Of a stretch of 64,000 bases of DNA, positions 43,795-56,399 are shown piece after piece. The stretch is from assembly GCA_963576565.1 (NCBI GenBank), contig OY755039.1, forward strand, positions 27,604,602 through 27,668,601, given 5' to 3'. This DNA comes from Aspidapion aeneum. Its lineage: Eukaryota > Arthropoda > Insecta > Coleoptera > Brentidae. Made by a program: the position numbers and the translations under genes. A model generated the notes under the pieces. It searched no databases and was not told where the DNA came from. It saw only the letters and a program-made list of their open reading frames with translations. Every line of letters begins with the position of its first letter. Positions within the stretch are counted from its first letter, which is position 1.

Positions 43795-44870
43795 CTATAC
43801 AGACATTTTCGGAAAAAGCAATCGAGGGCATTGTGTATTTTTAATGTAAGAAATTGTTTTACTGTATCTAGATGTATATATTACTAAAAAAGGATGGCCA
43901 AGAGTATTTAGAATTTTCCTTTGGTAAGTACTATCAGGTTTTCTAAATGACAAAGCTAATTTCCTACAGTTTCTTTGCTTTTGAAAACATGACGTCAACA
44001 CAGCTGTTAGTTTGCTTCAAAACATACACATGCGCACGTGGAAGCGTCTGCGAATTGAAATTTTCCATTGTTTCCAGAGCAAGCTAGATTGCTTTACTTC
44101 TCTTGCTTTACTTCTCGTGACAAAGATACTAATTAATATTTAAAAAAAATAATCTGTGATACAACTCAAATTTGTTTCGTTTAGGTTTTTGTTGAATTTA
44201 ATTTTACAAAAACACGCTTACATTTTTCATTTTCCATTTTTTCATTCTTCTGACGGCACAGTGATGTCCAATTATTACCGATTGCTAGACCTGTTTCACA
44301 TCTGCGTCATTTTTTAATTTTAGCCCTAGAATACTAAGCATATTTTTTTATACATTAATCTTAAGCATTCGTAATTTTTACGACTGCATTTGGATTGAAT
44401 GAATCATTATAATATGTTATAAGATTATTTATTGATTATATATTTAAATACAAACATCTCCACAACTTGCAAAAATCTTGTGCAAGATAAAATGACTTGC
44501 TGTATAGGTTGCAGAGGTTTAGTATTATTCTTCTTTTTTAACGACCAAGTGACAAAAATAATTTTAGAAAACGTCGAAGGTACCAAAGCTATGTTCTCTA
44601 TGTTTTTAACTTGCATAGTTTTAATGTGTTTACGGATCGACCGATGTAAATTTGACACATTTTTCCTAATATTTAAATGACCGACTAAAACTAGATTTTT
44701 TTCAAAATCAACTAATTATTGCTTTCTCTGGGGTAGAAATGCTCTCTTTACTCACTGTTATTGAAACCTGGACATTCTAAATTTGAATATAGCATGGGAA
44801 TGTTGTTGACATCATCATGTTTAGCTTTGTAACTCAGAGTTGGGCTGCGCTTTGCCTAGGCTCCAATTTT
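43795..44870. other. No gene recognised
   Basis: AT-rich; short open frames (43795-44001, 44432-44680) are without features. Confidence 0.4.
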
Positions 44871-44879
44871 TTGCTTCTA

Positions 44880-45035
44880 GCGTTTGAAAATTTTTTTCAC
44901 AACTGGTCCTGAATTCTGGATCTTCTAGGTTTCATGCTGTACATGCTTTGTAGGTAGCCAAGCCACCGTAGTCTGCTCACTTTGTCTGACACTTTGATGA
45001 GAGCTGCCCCTCTTCCTTTTCCCGTGCCAAAGAAC
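44880..45035 (-). pseudogene. LINE C-terminal fragment
   Basis: The minus strand reads KVSDKVSRLRWLGYLQSMYS followed by a basic stretch. This resembles the conserved RLRWLGH.xRM motif near the C-terminus of many insect LINE ORF2 proteins. Only ~45 codons survive. Confidence 0.45.
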
Positions 45036-45318
45036 GGTAGGCGGCAGTGGTATCTCCTAAGCTATTCAGTTAACACATTTGCTACGACTGAAGCAGTTTT
45101 CTTTTAAATAACGGCGATGCAACAGCTTCAAAAATGCCGCGGTAGTTTATAATGTACAGTTTTTATAAAAAAAATTAATTCCAAACCCAGAAAGGTGTGT
45201 TACAAAAGTGATTTTAAACCCTTTTCAAAGTATAGAGTTGTATATCTTCACGAATTTATGTATGTCCATAAAAGTAAAACCTTATCTCTGAAAAGTTTCA
45301 TTTGCCGTAAAATTTCAA

Positions 45319-46340
45319 ATGGCATTTTCAGCGTTTTCCATCTCTCTATATAGCCAAGCCTACATAAACTTTGAGTGCGTTTTTATTCCCTTCAATAATA
45401 TGAGATCTCTACAGATAGTGACATCCGGGTCAACATACAAAATTAGTTTTGGGTATTGTATTTCCTATCTCTTTAGACATATAGTTGTTGCCGCCATGGA
45501 TGTTAAAGAAACGGTAACAAATTCACATCGGAAAAATCGGATGAACTTCTGCAGACCGAATAAGGAACCGAAGACGTAGCCCCGGGACTACTTTTGGAAA
45601 AAAAACAAAAAAAAGTGCAGAACCGACTCAAGGCATAGGAATAGGTTGCAAATAGACGAGAGAATTCGTAGACCGACACGCGACCAAACTAAGATAGCTG
45701 CTGGGAGCACGAAAGGATGTTGAATTATTAATAGGAATTCTAACAGGAGAAATGGCTCAGCCATTGGTCAGGAAGAGGGATCAACAAGATATTATTTTAG
45801 AAAATAAGAACTATTACAGGATAAGATATCAGGCTTTTGGGGCAATGATTTTAAACAAGGACCAGTTTGAACTCTAATATTGAATCTGTCTTCGGCAATT
45901 GAGCTGGAATTGTGGTCAATGGCAGCAGATTTAAACCAAGCAGTCGGTCGAGGTGGCATTTTCAGCGTTTTCTATCTCTCTATATAGCCAAGCCTACATA
46001 AACTTTGGGTGCGTTTTTATTCCCTTGAATAATTTGAGGTCTCTACTGATAGTGACCTCCGGGTCAATATACAAAAGTAGTTTTGGGTATTGCATTTCCT
46101 ATCCTCCTAGACATATACTTGTTGCCGCATTGGATGTAAAAGAAAGGGTAGCAAATTCACATCGGAGAAATTGGGAGTCGCGCATATCGAATAAAGAACC
46201 GAAGACGTAGGTCCGGAACTACTTCTGGGAATAAACAACAAAAAAGGTCAGAACCGACACAATAAATAATCGCAGGAGGCACTAGCAAACTCGCGAAAAA
46301 GATGAACAGGTTACAAACAGACGAGAGAATTCGTAGACCC
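45319..46340 (+). repeat. Direct repeat of a ~300-bp unit (two copies)
   Basis: 45319-45680 and 45953-46340 are diverged direct copies separated by ~270 bp. Both begin with an open frame of 85-86 codons (MAFSAFSISLYSQAYINF…, ending NKEPKT) and both end with 'gacgagagaattcgtagacc'. Differences include many amino-acid changes, so coding selection is doubtful. They precede a LINE RT fragment and might be its 5' monomers. Confidence 0.6.
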
Positions 46341-46385
46341 GAGAAAATTCGTAGACCGACGAAACGCAATTAAACAAATATGACT

Positions 46386-46985
46386 GCTGTCTCACAAGAA
46401 CAAGCAGGTTCCAGAAAAGGAATCCGTACAGTTGACCACCTATTAACCACGAAAATCCTAATGGAACGAGCCAACGAATACAACATTCCAATATATATTG
46501 GGTTTATAGACTTTGCAAAAGCTTTCGATAGCATTGAGCACTCGGCAGTAAAAGCGTCTTTAATTAATAGCCGAATAGATCACAGATACACAGATTTAAT
46601 AGCCAGTATATATAGCGAAGCAAGAACATCAATCAAAATCCACGAAGGAACCAATACAATCCACATAAAAAGAGGTATCAGAAAGGCTGACACAATATTC
46701 TCTAAACTATTTAACCAGGCCCTAGATGTTTTTAAAAACTTAAATTGGAAAGAAATGAGCATCAAAGTAAACGGACAATACTTGAACCACCTAAGATATG
46801 CTGATGATATCGCCTTAATAACAGATAAGAAAGAAGAACTGATAAAAATGCTGGAAGGACTGGATACAGCAGCTAAAATATAGGCTTTAGTATGAACTAC
46901 ACTAAAACTAAAATTATAACAAACAGATGAAGATATCACCATCAGAATAAACCAAGAGAAAATAGAACAAGTAGAGGAATGGGAC
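46386..46985 (+). pseudogene. RTE-like reverse transcriptase fragment
   Basis: 46380-46883 encodes EQAGSRKGIRTVDHLLTTKI, GFIDFAKAFDSIEHS and the catalytic box HLRYADDIALI. The QGD of the RT palm region reads KAD. After the stop at 46883, shifted frames continue the family pattern (MNYTKTKI, IRINQEKIEQVEEW) to about 46985. The endonuclease and 3' end are missing. Confidence 0.8.
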
Positions 46986-46997
46986 AAATTACTAAAT

Positions 46998-48022
46998 TAA
47001 ATTTGTTCGTACGTCTATGGAATCACTGCCTTTAGAGGGTACTAAAGTACATGGTTAAAAAGTAAATTTTATCCGCTTGCAAAATGATTTTTAGAAAAGT
47101 TGACCGTTTTCGAGTTACTAGCAAAAAATCACGTTTAAGGGGGGGGAACCACCCCCCTGCCAGGGTTGGGGGGGGGTGGTTCCCTTTCGTAAAATGTTCG
47201 GGCGAGTCTTATGTCTGTCCATACCGTTGCTTCTATCATTAAACGAAGTATGGGACCCCGTAGGGCCTGAACTAAGAAAAGAAAAAAATTGATACGCCTA
47301 GGAAATCATAAAACAGTAAAAGTAATGGAGGTTCGCGGTCTGGATCTTAGTTACAAATTTTTATATAATATACAAAAGTATAAATTGTATTCTTATATGG
47401 AATACTTTTGTTTTCTGAATTCCAGTGTCGAGGTTGTGGTGATGTAGCACTCAGTTAAATGGCCAATATCGTAAGAGAAAGATAGGATTGTGGATTTTTA
47501 GTTTGCAATTTGGCACAGATGGCATATGAAGAAAAACCCTAATATGGCAAGGGTAAATTTTATGAGCTGACGGATTTTCCACGAAAGACGAGAAATACTA
47601 AATGGGCGAGTTGTGATATCAACATTAAAAGGACAACCAGAAAAACACAAGGCTGCAACAAGGTCCAAAATGGCTATTACTTTGCTGTAAACTAAATTCC
47701 TTTCTATTAACAAAAATACAATAATTATACATAATAACTTTGAAACTTTTATTTTAACCAATAGAGAAAACATTTCAAGATAAAAAAAATCGAAATTTCT
47801 TAGCATTATTATCATTATTTTAAATACGCACGTATACGCTAAACTAAATGCTTTTATTTAGCCCCTTCTTTTAGGTATTTTACTGCGAAAAACCATAAAG
47901 AAAACTCTCGCTTAAAACGCCAACTAATATAACGACAGACGATAAAAGGAAAACTGCTGCGTAGCCTCTTGAAACATCAGACCCAAATCGCCTGCCACTT
48001 GATTGCGTCTACTTTTAGGACT
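46998..48022. other. No gene; G/C-run hairpin at 47139-47185
   Basis: 8 G, then AACCACCCCCC, then a run of nine G and TGGTTCCC, make a strong hairpin or G-quadruplex candidate. The rest shows no supported gene. Confidence 0.5.
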
Positions 48023-48035
48023 AAAGGTCCACACC

Positions 48036-50443
48036 ACAACAAAACAGATAATGAAGGCAGGGAAGCAGAAGCTTTTGCCATAAGTTGTGGTCTAACGCAG
48101 CTTGTCGATGAACCTACCCGTATCTCAGAAAGGGGTGAATTTGCAGCGCTTTTGGACTTGTTCCTAACTACAAATCCTGACTTGTACACAATTCAAGTAG
48201 ATCCCCCACTTGGTTCATCCGATCATAAACTTATAAGAACAAAATGCGAAATGTTCATACCGCCAAGCCAACAATCACTTCCTCGTAAAATGTGGCACTA
48301 TAAATCGGCAAAATGGAATGACCTTAAACAGTTTTACCTGGATTTTCCATGGCAAGAGGTTTGCTTTAAAACAGCTGATCCCACTATTTGCTGTAATGAA
48401 ATAACAAAAGTAATCTTATCTGGAATGGATGCATATATCCCACATACAATAAAACGCAGAGCTAATGCAAAACCTTGGTTCAACAGCCAGTGTCAAACGG
48501 CTGTACAGAAAAAACACAGAGCATATAACCTTTGGAAACGACAACAAACCGCCCAAAACCACACAGAATTTATAGAAGCCAGAAATAGTTGTAAAATTAC
48601 TATTGACGTCGCCAAAGAAACATACAATCAAAGAATAAAAAACAGGTTGCTGAATTGTCCAAGTAGTTCTAGGTCCTTTTGGTCTCTTGCAAAAGCCGTT
48701 GGATCAAACTTCACCAAGTCATCCATACCACCACTTACAGATAAAAATACCCACTCAGCCACAACATCAGAGGAAAAAGCCAATATGCTGGCCAAAATCT
48801 TTTCCTCCAACTCAAACCTAACAGTGCCAAATGGAAAAACTCCACCGTTCATTGAAAGGGTTTCCCACAGTATGCCAGAGGTACCCTTTTGTCACAGAGA
48901 AATACGAAAATCCCTTAAAAAGTTGGATACAAACAAAGCAATGGGCCCAGATGGCATTCCCGCGATAGTACTCAAAAATTGTGCTAGCGAACTCACCCCA
49001 ACTTTCGCAAAATTATTCAATTTATCTTATAGGCAAGGAGTATATCCATCATCATGGAAGTCTGCCGCAGTACAGCCCATTCCAAAGAAAGGAAAAAAGA
49101 CAGATCCGTTAAACTATAGACCAATTGCTCTACTTCCGGTGATATCAAAAGTAATGGAAAGAGTTGTGAACAATCACCTAACCAAGTACTTGGAAACGTA
49201 CAAAATTATCAACGACAAGCAATACGGATTTCGAAAATATAGGTCAACTGGCGATTTACTTACATACGTCACTCACTTATGGCAAAAAGCGATTGAGTTG
49301 CGAGGTGAGACAAGAACAATTGCCTTAGATATATCTAAAGCATTCGATAAAGTCTGGCATGAAAATCTGCTCAACAAGCTCAAAGCAACGGGATTGTCGC
49401 CGAGACTTTGCACTTGGTTTGAAAGTTACCTTAAGGATAGATCCATTTATGTTGCACTGGATGGCCGGAACTCCAACTCTTACCAAATAAATGCTGGTGT
49501 GCCACAGGGAGCAATCCTTTCGCCAACACTTTTTCTGATTTACATAAATGACCTCATAGATAAAACAGTAAATCCACTTTATTGCTTTGCAGATGATGGC
49601 AATGTAGTCTCCTCAGTCATACCACCCACATGTCTCTCCGCACATGAATTCCATTACCTTAGACTAACTCAAATATCACAGATAAATAACGACTTGGAGA
49701 TAATAGAGGACTGGGGCAACAAAAACCTTGTACAGTTCAACGCGCAGAAAACCCAAGCAGCCCTGTTTTCAAAAAAGACCAGCACCGGTGAGCCAAACAT
49801 CATGCTATCTGGAAGTGCTGTCGCATTGCAGAGCCAGTTGAACATCTTAGGAGTCACTGCAGAGACCAACATGTCTTGGCACAGTCACGTGGCAGATATA
49901 GCTAAAAGGGCGTCCCAAAAGCTTGGGGTGCTATTTCGTACAAGACATCTGTATACACCAAGCCAACTGCTGACACTCTACAAAGCCCAGATTCGACCAA
50001 CTATGGAGTACTGCTCACATATATGGAGTGCGGCACCCAAACATACCTTAATGCTTTTGAACACCGTGCAAAAACGAGCTATCAAGCTGATCAATGACCC
50101 CGCACTTACCCGTAGCTTGGATAGTCTCGAACATCGAAGAACTGTGGGCGATCTATCTCTCTTCTACAGGTATTATCACGGAAAATGCTCTGAAGAGTTG
50201 GCACGTATGATCCCCCCGGGAGTAGCACCTACTAGGCGAACACGTCAAACAGACGGTAACCATCAATTTATTGTCAAAATAGAGGCACCAAGAACCTCAT
50301 TATATCAGAATTCATATCTCTGGAGAACAGCATCGCTGTGGAATAAACTCCCTGCGACAGTTTTCCCTGCAGGTTACAACCTGAACCGTTTCAAAACCAA
50401 CACACACCAACATTTCCGCGCACTTGCCGCTTCTCGAGCGTGA
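48036..50443 (+). CDS. LINE ORF2, partial endonuclease plus complete RT (I/Jockey group)
   Basis: The open frame extends upstream to 47969, but the first ~22 codons are flanking DNA read through by chance. From 48036: the end of the endonuclease (LTQLVDEPTRI, LLDLFLTTNP, PLGSSDHKLI), then RT with NKAMGPDGIPAIVLKNC, NYRPIALLPVISKVMERV, FRKYRSTGDLL, ALDISKAFDKVWH, AGVPQGAILSPTLF and the catalytic FADD near 49583. A C-terminal domain with RPTMEYCSHIWSAAP follows. No internal stop or shift. It resembles Outcast/Nimb/I-type insect LINEs; the clade is not certain. With the endonuclease N-terminus lost, it cannot move on its own. Confidence 0.9.
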
Positions 50444-50495
50444 TAGGGATCTCCTTGCGAGTGCGCATACCCGTAAAAAAAAAAAAAAAAAAAAA
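48036..50495 (+). mobile_element. Recent 5'-truncated LINE with 13-bp target duplication
   Basis: AAAGGTCCACACC occurs directly at 48023-48035 and 50496-50508, on either side of the insert. The 3' end has a 24-nt poly(A) starting at 50475, part of which may belong to the duplication. The 5' end is truncated within the endonuclease. The long open RT frame and clean target duplication point to a recent insertion. Confidence 0.92.
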
Positions 50496-50508
50496 AAAGG
50501 TCCACACC

Positions 50509-50782
50509 CATTAGCGCCCCATACACACACATCTTTTAACACGCTATATCGTGTCATCTCTAAAAACATATGAAAATTCATGTGGGTGAGTGGCAATGTG
50601 AACATCGCAGCCAACCATGGGTGAACGGGAAGGAATTTGGAACGTGCCACTCTACGGCAAAAAGAAACAAGTACCTCTCAACAGCATTTTGAGGGAATCA
50701 AATACAAACATAAATAAGTACCTTTTGGACATCTCTTGTATTTGACGTTTGGTGAGTGATGTTTCCAAAGCTTTTTCGACTT
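50509..50782. other. Flank of the LINE insertion; no gene seen
   Basis: Continues the pre-insertion sequence that ends at 48035. Minus-strand open frames here have no recognisable features. Confidence 0.4.
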
Positions 50783-51115
50783 TGCAATTTAGGCGGCCTC
50801 TAGACCTACAACAATATTGCATAATATCTTTTTTGTGCAATATTATTGAATGACCCATTCAACTCAAACTTCATTATTTATTGTATAATAATATTGACAG
50901 ACTGTAAACGTCCATATTTTTGGACCTCTAAAAACTAAACAATATAGCCCAGTAATAACTCTATACGACTCAATAAGAAAATATTGCACAATAAAAATTA
51001 AACTTGTTCAATATTTTGCTCAACCATTGTGCAACCTTCAATGCTACGTCTGGAAGGTCAATAATATTGCGCAATTCGTAATATTGGGCAATATTATTGA
51101 CCGCCTTAAATAAAA
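50783..51115. mobile_element. ~330-bp terminal-inverted-repeat element rich in CAATATT
   Basis: Left end 'tttaggcggcctc' and right end 'gaccgccttaaa' are inverted. GCAATATTATTGA-type words recur at 50828, 51058, 51085 and 51100 in both orientations. No ORF. Confidence 0.6.
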
Positions 51116-51333
51116 AAGGTTAGTATGAGAACTGCTGTTTGTGTTGAAAATTAATGACTTGTCGTATCAAAATCACGTTAAAAATGTATACACGACGACA
51201 TTCCGTATATTCCCTTGATACTAAGGTAGCACGCCCTGCTAGGTACTCAATAATTTCTATATTTTATGGGACATCACGCTTTTCTTGCTTAATAACCGCC
51301 GCGTACCAATTCCAGGATAGACCGCGTAAAAGA

Positions 51334-51437
<104 letters not shown>

Positions 51438-51466
51438 GGGCGCTATTAATATAAGCGGCAGATAAA

Positions 51467-51620
51467 ATGTCAAAAACATAAGGTCGAAAGTACAAAAAGT
51501 CGAAGGTACAAAAGGTCGAAAGTACAAAAGGCCGAAAGTACAAAAGGTCGAAAACCAAAAGGTCGAAAGTACAAAAGTTCAAAAGGCCGAAAAAAATATG
51601 GAAACACAAAATATCGAAAA
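51467..51620 (+). repeat. Minisatellite of 15-16 bp
   Basis: About nine imperfect copies of AAAGGTCGAAAGTAC. Confidence 0.9.
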
Positions 51621-51684
51621 CACTAAATATCGCTATTTTGGCCATGCCCTATTTTTCCCGGGATCCTAGAGGGTGTGAGTCCGA

Positions 51685-51765
51685 ACCGAACCGAAAAGAA
51701 CCAAACCGAACCGAACTGAACCGAACCCAACTGAACCAAACCAAACCGAACCTATCCCCTATCGA
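51685..51765 (+). repeat. (CCGAA)n degenerate array
   Basis: Over a dozen ACCGA-type pentamers, several mutated to CCAAA, CTGAA or CCCAA. A shorter run follows at 52112-52126. Confidence 0.85.
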
Positions 51766-51777
51766 TCTTAGAGGGTG

Positions 51778-52106
51778 CACGGTAAAAAAAAAATGTTTTA
51801 GATCAAAGCAAATTGCTTTGAAGTAAAATAATTTGTGTTTTCCTATTCGCCAAGAGAATATTTTCTTGATTTAGCACAAAAAATGTCTTGCTTCTTTATT
51901 TTAATGTGAAACAGAAATTGTTTTATTATAAATTGGAACTGAATTAATTTAAGGCACCGTTTTCTCTGGAAGCAAAATATTACTTATATGAAGATAATTT
52001 GCTTTGTTACGAAATGTAGCATACTAAAACAAAACAATTAAAGGTAAAACAATTTATTCAAGAAAAGAACGTGTTTTCAGAGGAGAGAAAAAAATTTTCC
52101 GTGTAT
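51778..52106. mobile_element. Possible MITE with CACGG ends
   Basis: Starts CACGGTAAAAAAAAAATG and ends AAAAAAATTTTCCGTG, an inverted end pair. It is flanked on both sides by CCGAA arrays. Internal words recur near 61490-61520 and 61990-62030 (gattagccaagaaaac and variants). Confidence 0.45.
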
Positions 52107-52584
52107 GAATCCGAACCGAACCGAACCCTATTAATATCGGTACGAAATGTACATTCAGGTCACTAGCAACAGCGATAGCACGCATCGAATTATAGAGTCC
52201 TACAGTGACGGAAATTTTTGATTAAAAATTTTATTCCAAGTTTCTCAGAATTATTCAGGTTCTGAATTTATAACAGGTATCTTTAAAAATAAACTAATGG
52301 AGAGTTTGATCACTTATTTCCTGATTTACTTGAAGATGATCAGAATTTTTGAAATTATTTTGCCAACTCTCGTCGCAGAGACAAGTAGAGGGATAGAGAG
52401 AGAAACACAAAGAGCGCTAGGAAGAACCATCTCTCAGGTGAATTTTGTAGGATTCAGACAGGCCTTTTTCATCAAGTAAGCGATTACTGGCGCTTTTTAC
52501 CTGAAGCGCCGTGAATAAGCCTGGATACCATTAAAACAGACCTCGTCAGCACAGCGCTTTTCTTTTCAATCCAATTTTCTTGCA

Positions 52585-53090
52585 CTTTAGAGGAGAGTTT
52601 TATTAAGAGTTGTGACGAATTTTATTTACAGAGTTTCTCTTAAAATAACTAGGAAAAACCTCAGGGAAATTGAAAGACAAAATTGGCAGGAAAACGTGTC
52701 TTAAAAGCAGTCACTTACGTTTTCTTCCTTTGGTCTAAAATCAGCTATGAGTGGATCTTCTTCTATTTTGGGTAACTTTCTTTCAGTTTATCACTTCAAT
52801 GCCCTTAAATTTTCCGATATATTAAGAGCCATTTTCTTTAAGATCTTCCACTAGAGCTTTATTAAGAGTTGTGATGAATTTTATATACAGAGTTTCTCTT
52901 AAAACACCTAGGAAAAACTTCAACGAAATTGAAAGACAAAATTGGCAAGAAAACGTGCCTTAAAAGCAGTGAAATTTCGTTTTCCTCCTTTGGTACGAAA
53001 ATCAGCTATAAATGGATACATTTTGTTCTATTTTGAGCAACTCTCTTTTAGTTTATCACTTCAATGCCCTTAAATTTTTCCTATATTTGA
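52585..53090 (+). repeat. Tandem duplication of a ~260-bp unit
   Basis: 52592-52830 and 52853-53085 align throughout, for example 'ttattaagagttgtga' and 'tttatcacttcaatgccctt'. No ORF. Confidence 0.85.
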
Positions 53091-53212
53091 TCCATTTAAG
53101 GTATTCTACTAGGTTTAGGGATTTTTGGCCTCGAGTCTGTAATATTTTTTTCCTACGTGCATGCGAAAAACAGTTTCTTACGCATGTGGAAGTACCACTT
53201 TATTGCAGTGCG

Positions 53213-53335
53213 TGCGTGTAATCGTAATGTGGAATCAAATGCGTGTAATGCGGAATGCGTATATCGTGTAATGTGGAATCAAATGCGTGTAATCGTAATA
53301 TGGAATCATATGCGCGTAATCGTAATGCGGAAAGT
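53213..53335 (+). repeat. Minisatellite of ~28 bp
   Basis: Four to five units of the type GCGTGTAATCGTAATGTGGA plus 'atcaaat'. Confidence 0.85.
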
Positions 53336-53564
53336 GGTGCTTTTCAGCACGATCTTTCTCACTGATCTTTTTAAGGACCTTCTTTATCTCTTTGTTCTTA
53401 TTTTGCAGCCACATATGACTACTAGTCAAGTTTCTGCAATTCTACAGTTTGCATTTAAACCCAGTATTTTAAAAAAAGGTAAGTTTTTATTGGAGAATTT
53501 CTTCGAATTCGTGTTACTAGTTTTTTCATTTAGTGCGTGATTTTCATTAAAGACGTATTTACAC

Positions 53565-53905
53565 GGTTCCAGTACTACAGCCAGTAACTAAAATACAGTT
53601 AATGGAAGTTTCGAGTAGCATTCATGATTTAATACTTGAGCATGTAAGCCGTTTAGTCGTTTTTAGTTAGTACTTTAGTCAAGTGAATAGGTACTTACTT
53701 GAGCAAGTGGTTCTCTTGTTTTTCGACTGGCGGAAGAGAACTGGACCCGTGTAGACAGGATCGTTTAGCCGATTTTGGTAAACTGTGTTAGTAAGGTTAT
53801 AATTTGGAATAGCAGCGCAGTGCTAAAATGTGCCTAGACAACAAACAACAACCACTGGAATAAAAACCAAATTCATTTTAGTTACTGGCTTTTGTCAGTC
53901 AAGCA
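53565..53905. mobile_element. MITE-like element with AGCCAGTAACTAAAAT ends
   Basis: AGCCAGTAACTAAAAT at 53579-53594 faces its inverse at 53875-53890. Related ends occur at 54743-54945 (GTACTAAAGCC, CCAATAACTAAAAT), so a small family is present here. Confidence 0.6.
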
Positions 53906-54254
53906 GCCTTAAGAGCGCTTGACTCCTATACGGTCTCATCGAGAACCGTGAGGAGCTGCAGTGATTCGCTGAATAAGCTTGGTAGCGTTAATAATGTGTC
54001 ATTAGTATGGATAAGCCCATCACACACAAAAATGCATAGCGCATAGCATGGCGCATAGAAGTTCAACCTTATGGACTTTTCTTATGCAAAATCAATATGG
54101 ACGCTGCTATACGATCGCTGATTGGTTGAAAACCCCATGCTACGCGTTATGTGGCCTATGCGAGTTTGTGTGTGATGGGAAATACCAGGGCATTTTGGGC
54201 ACGAGGGAAATGAGGCCGCAGCCGAATTTTTTGGCCCCGAATTAGCCCTGGGGA

Positions 54255-54655
54255 ATCATACAATGCTGCTATATTAACCATATTGAGATGGATGGAGAAC
54301 AGCTTCCAACAATACTGGATGAATATACCAACTAGCTTACTCTAAAGAGTTGATTAAATTCGCCAGGAATATCATTGGACCTACCCGACAGGAGATCCGT
54401 ATTATAGTGACTGGACTTTTTACTTTCGACTAAGAGTACCCATGCACAGAATGGGAATAACAGAAGAGACCGAATGTAGACTCTGTATGCAGGATGACGA
54501 AACAGTTAGACATGTACTGTGCGAATGTCCGGCTATTGCACGTTAACGTCAAAACACTTTTGGTAAACCTCAGATTGATTCAGAAGATCTGAACAGTGTC
54601 TCACCCAAACTGATAGCTAACCTTTTTGGAGGATTAGGCATACAGTGATGAGAAA
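54255..54655 (+). pseudogene. R1/LOA-type LINE 3' fragment
   Basis: One frame reads KELIKFARNIIGPTRQEIRI then VTGLF. After a shift, VPMHRMGITEETECRLCMQD, then DETVRHVLCECPAIAR, a stop, and LNSVSPKLIANLFGGLGIQ. The CxxC...ETxxHxLCxCP motif is typical downstream of the RNase H domain in R1-like LINEs. Broken by stops and shifts. Confidence 0.6.
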
Positions 54656-54742
54656 CCACTCAAAAGTGAGCCACAATACAATAGACCCACTAGTGGTTGC
54701 AGTGGAAGGGCTGCAAGGCCCACTGACATATGAATTCATACA

Positions 54743-54945
54743 GGCTTTAGTACTTCTTCCAGCTATTGGAACTGTGTAACTCCGCCATTAGGGCGGCTTT
54801 ACAGGGTCCCAGTTGCTGGAAAATGTACTAAAGCCAATAACTAAAATAAATGTATTTGTTGCTTATAATGTTGCTCCGTACCAAGTACTAAATGATGAAG
54901 TCTACATAGCTCCACTAAATTTTAGGTACTGGCTTTAGTACTTGT
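54743..54945. repeat. Inverted repeats related to the 53565-53905 element
   Basis: GGCTTTAGTACTTCTTCCAG (54743) faces CTGGAAAATGTACTAAAGCC (54812). The latter and AATAACTAAAAT also face 'attttaggtactggcttta' near 54921. Confidence 0.6.
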
Positions 54946-55945
54946 ACAATATACTGTAACCATGTAAATCTGCCATTACAGAGGTGTTTAGTAAGTGTTA
55001 GCACACTTGCAGGACTTGGCTTGAAACTGGTTCTTATATTTGACCGTTGTGGATATCTTGTTTTTTCATAAATAATAGACTTCTTTTTTACAGTACTTCC
55101 CGCACAAAGTCACTCACTTCCCAAGCCATTTCCAAAAATTCCAGAACATCGCATCCCAGGAGAGTCCGTTTTTTTCTATCTCTCAAAGGCCATGATCTAA
55201 CAATTTTTAAAATCTAATATAATGTTTAAGGACAACCTATGTGCAGGATACCGTAGAAAAGAATCTAAAATACAATCGAAGATTTAGAGTGTCGTCGAAA
55301 ATAAAGTGGGACATAAACAGCGCCATATAAAACAGAATTTAACGGCCATGGCGATGAGACGGAAACCTAACAACGGTATACCACTGCGCTAGTATGGCCT
55401 TGGCCTTACATAGCCAGAAACCTAGCAAAGATAAGCCTACATGTATTCGAGAAAACTTTTAAACAATCTTAAGAGTTAAGTTAAAAAATAGTTCATAGAT
55501 GGTGGAGGTTTTCTTCGGTAAGTGATCCCTCTTTATAAAACAGAAAAAAATTATTTAAAAAATAACTTATTGTGAGTACTCGGGTTTTTACCTTCCTAGC
55601 CCATGCAGTAATGGCTAAAGAAGGTATTGTTTTCGATGAAAAAATAAATTAGAATAAAGCCGAAAATATGTTATCTGGCTGTATTTTGACCTATCTTAAA
55701 AATCTCGTTGCTTGACCAATTTTTAAAATCAAAATACATTAATGCTAATGACAGTTTTCTGAAAGTTATTTTTTAACGGAGCATTGCATTAATATGCTAT
55801 TATCGGAATATCGTAGAACATATTTTTCTCAATAAGTTGTGTGTTCTAACCAAAAACTTCGCAGGAGCTTTTGAGATATTTACAAAACACTATTTTCAAG
55901 CCTTATATAGCGTAGAGTTCGGTTCGGTGTCAAGTGAGTGTCTTA
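54946..55945. other. No gene recognised
   Basis: No supported ORF or repeat was seen in this AT-rich stretch. Confidence 0.4.
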
Positions 55946-56071
55946 GGGTCCATCTCACCGACTTTTTTTTCGTTACTTAGCTTAAAGCGTTTCTTAATAT
56001 AATCATAATATGACGTAATAAGGAACACTTAAGGCTAAGTAAGAAAAAAAAAGGTAGGTGCGATGGGCTAT
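55946..56071. mobile_element. ~126-bp palindromic MITE
   Basis: The left half (gggtccatctcaccgac, T-run, cttagctta) is the inverse of the right half (ctaagtaag, A-run, gtaggtgcgatgggct), with a ~45-bp centre. Confidence 0.65.
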
Positions 56072-56399
56072 TAATGGCGTAGGAAAGTATCAGATCCGTA
56101 ATGGATTTATTTTACAATTATTCTCCATTTTTGTTGAACAAGCATTTTTAATAATTTTAATAAAGAAGCTAAATTTATAAAATTACTAAAAAAATAAATA
56201 AATAAATAAATAAAAATAAAACAATGAACAAAACTAATAAACAATATTATACTCCTCCAGACCAAGCTCCTCCACCTAGTTCATTGTCCCCAACACCGCA
56301 GCAGCATTTCCTCATTCGATCAAAAGACTAACCTTCTGGGTGAAAAAGCACTTAAAATTCTTATTAAAAATTTAAAATTAAAAATTTTTGTACCTAAAT

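Noticed and set aside
47969..48035. First ~22 codons of the long LINE frame as part of ORF2
   Set aside because: They lie outside the 13-bp target duplication, so they are flanking DNA read in frame by chance.
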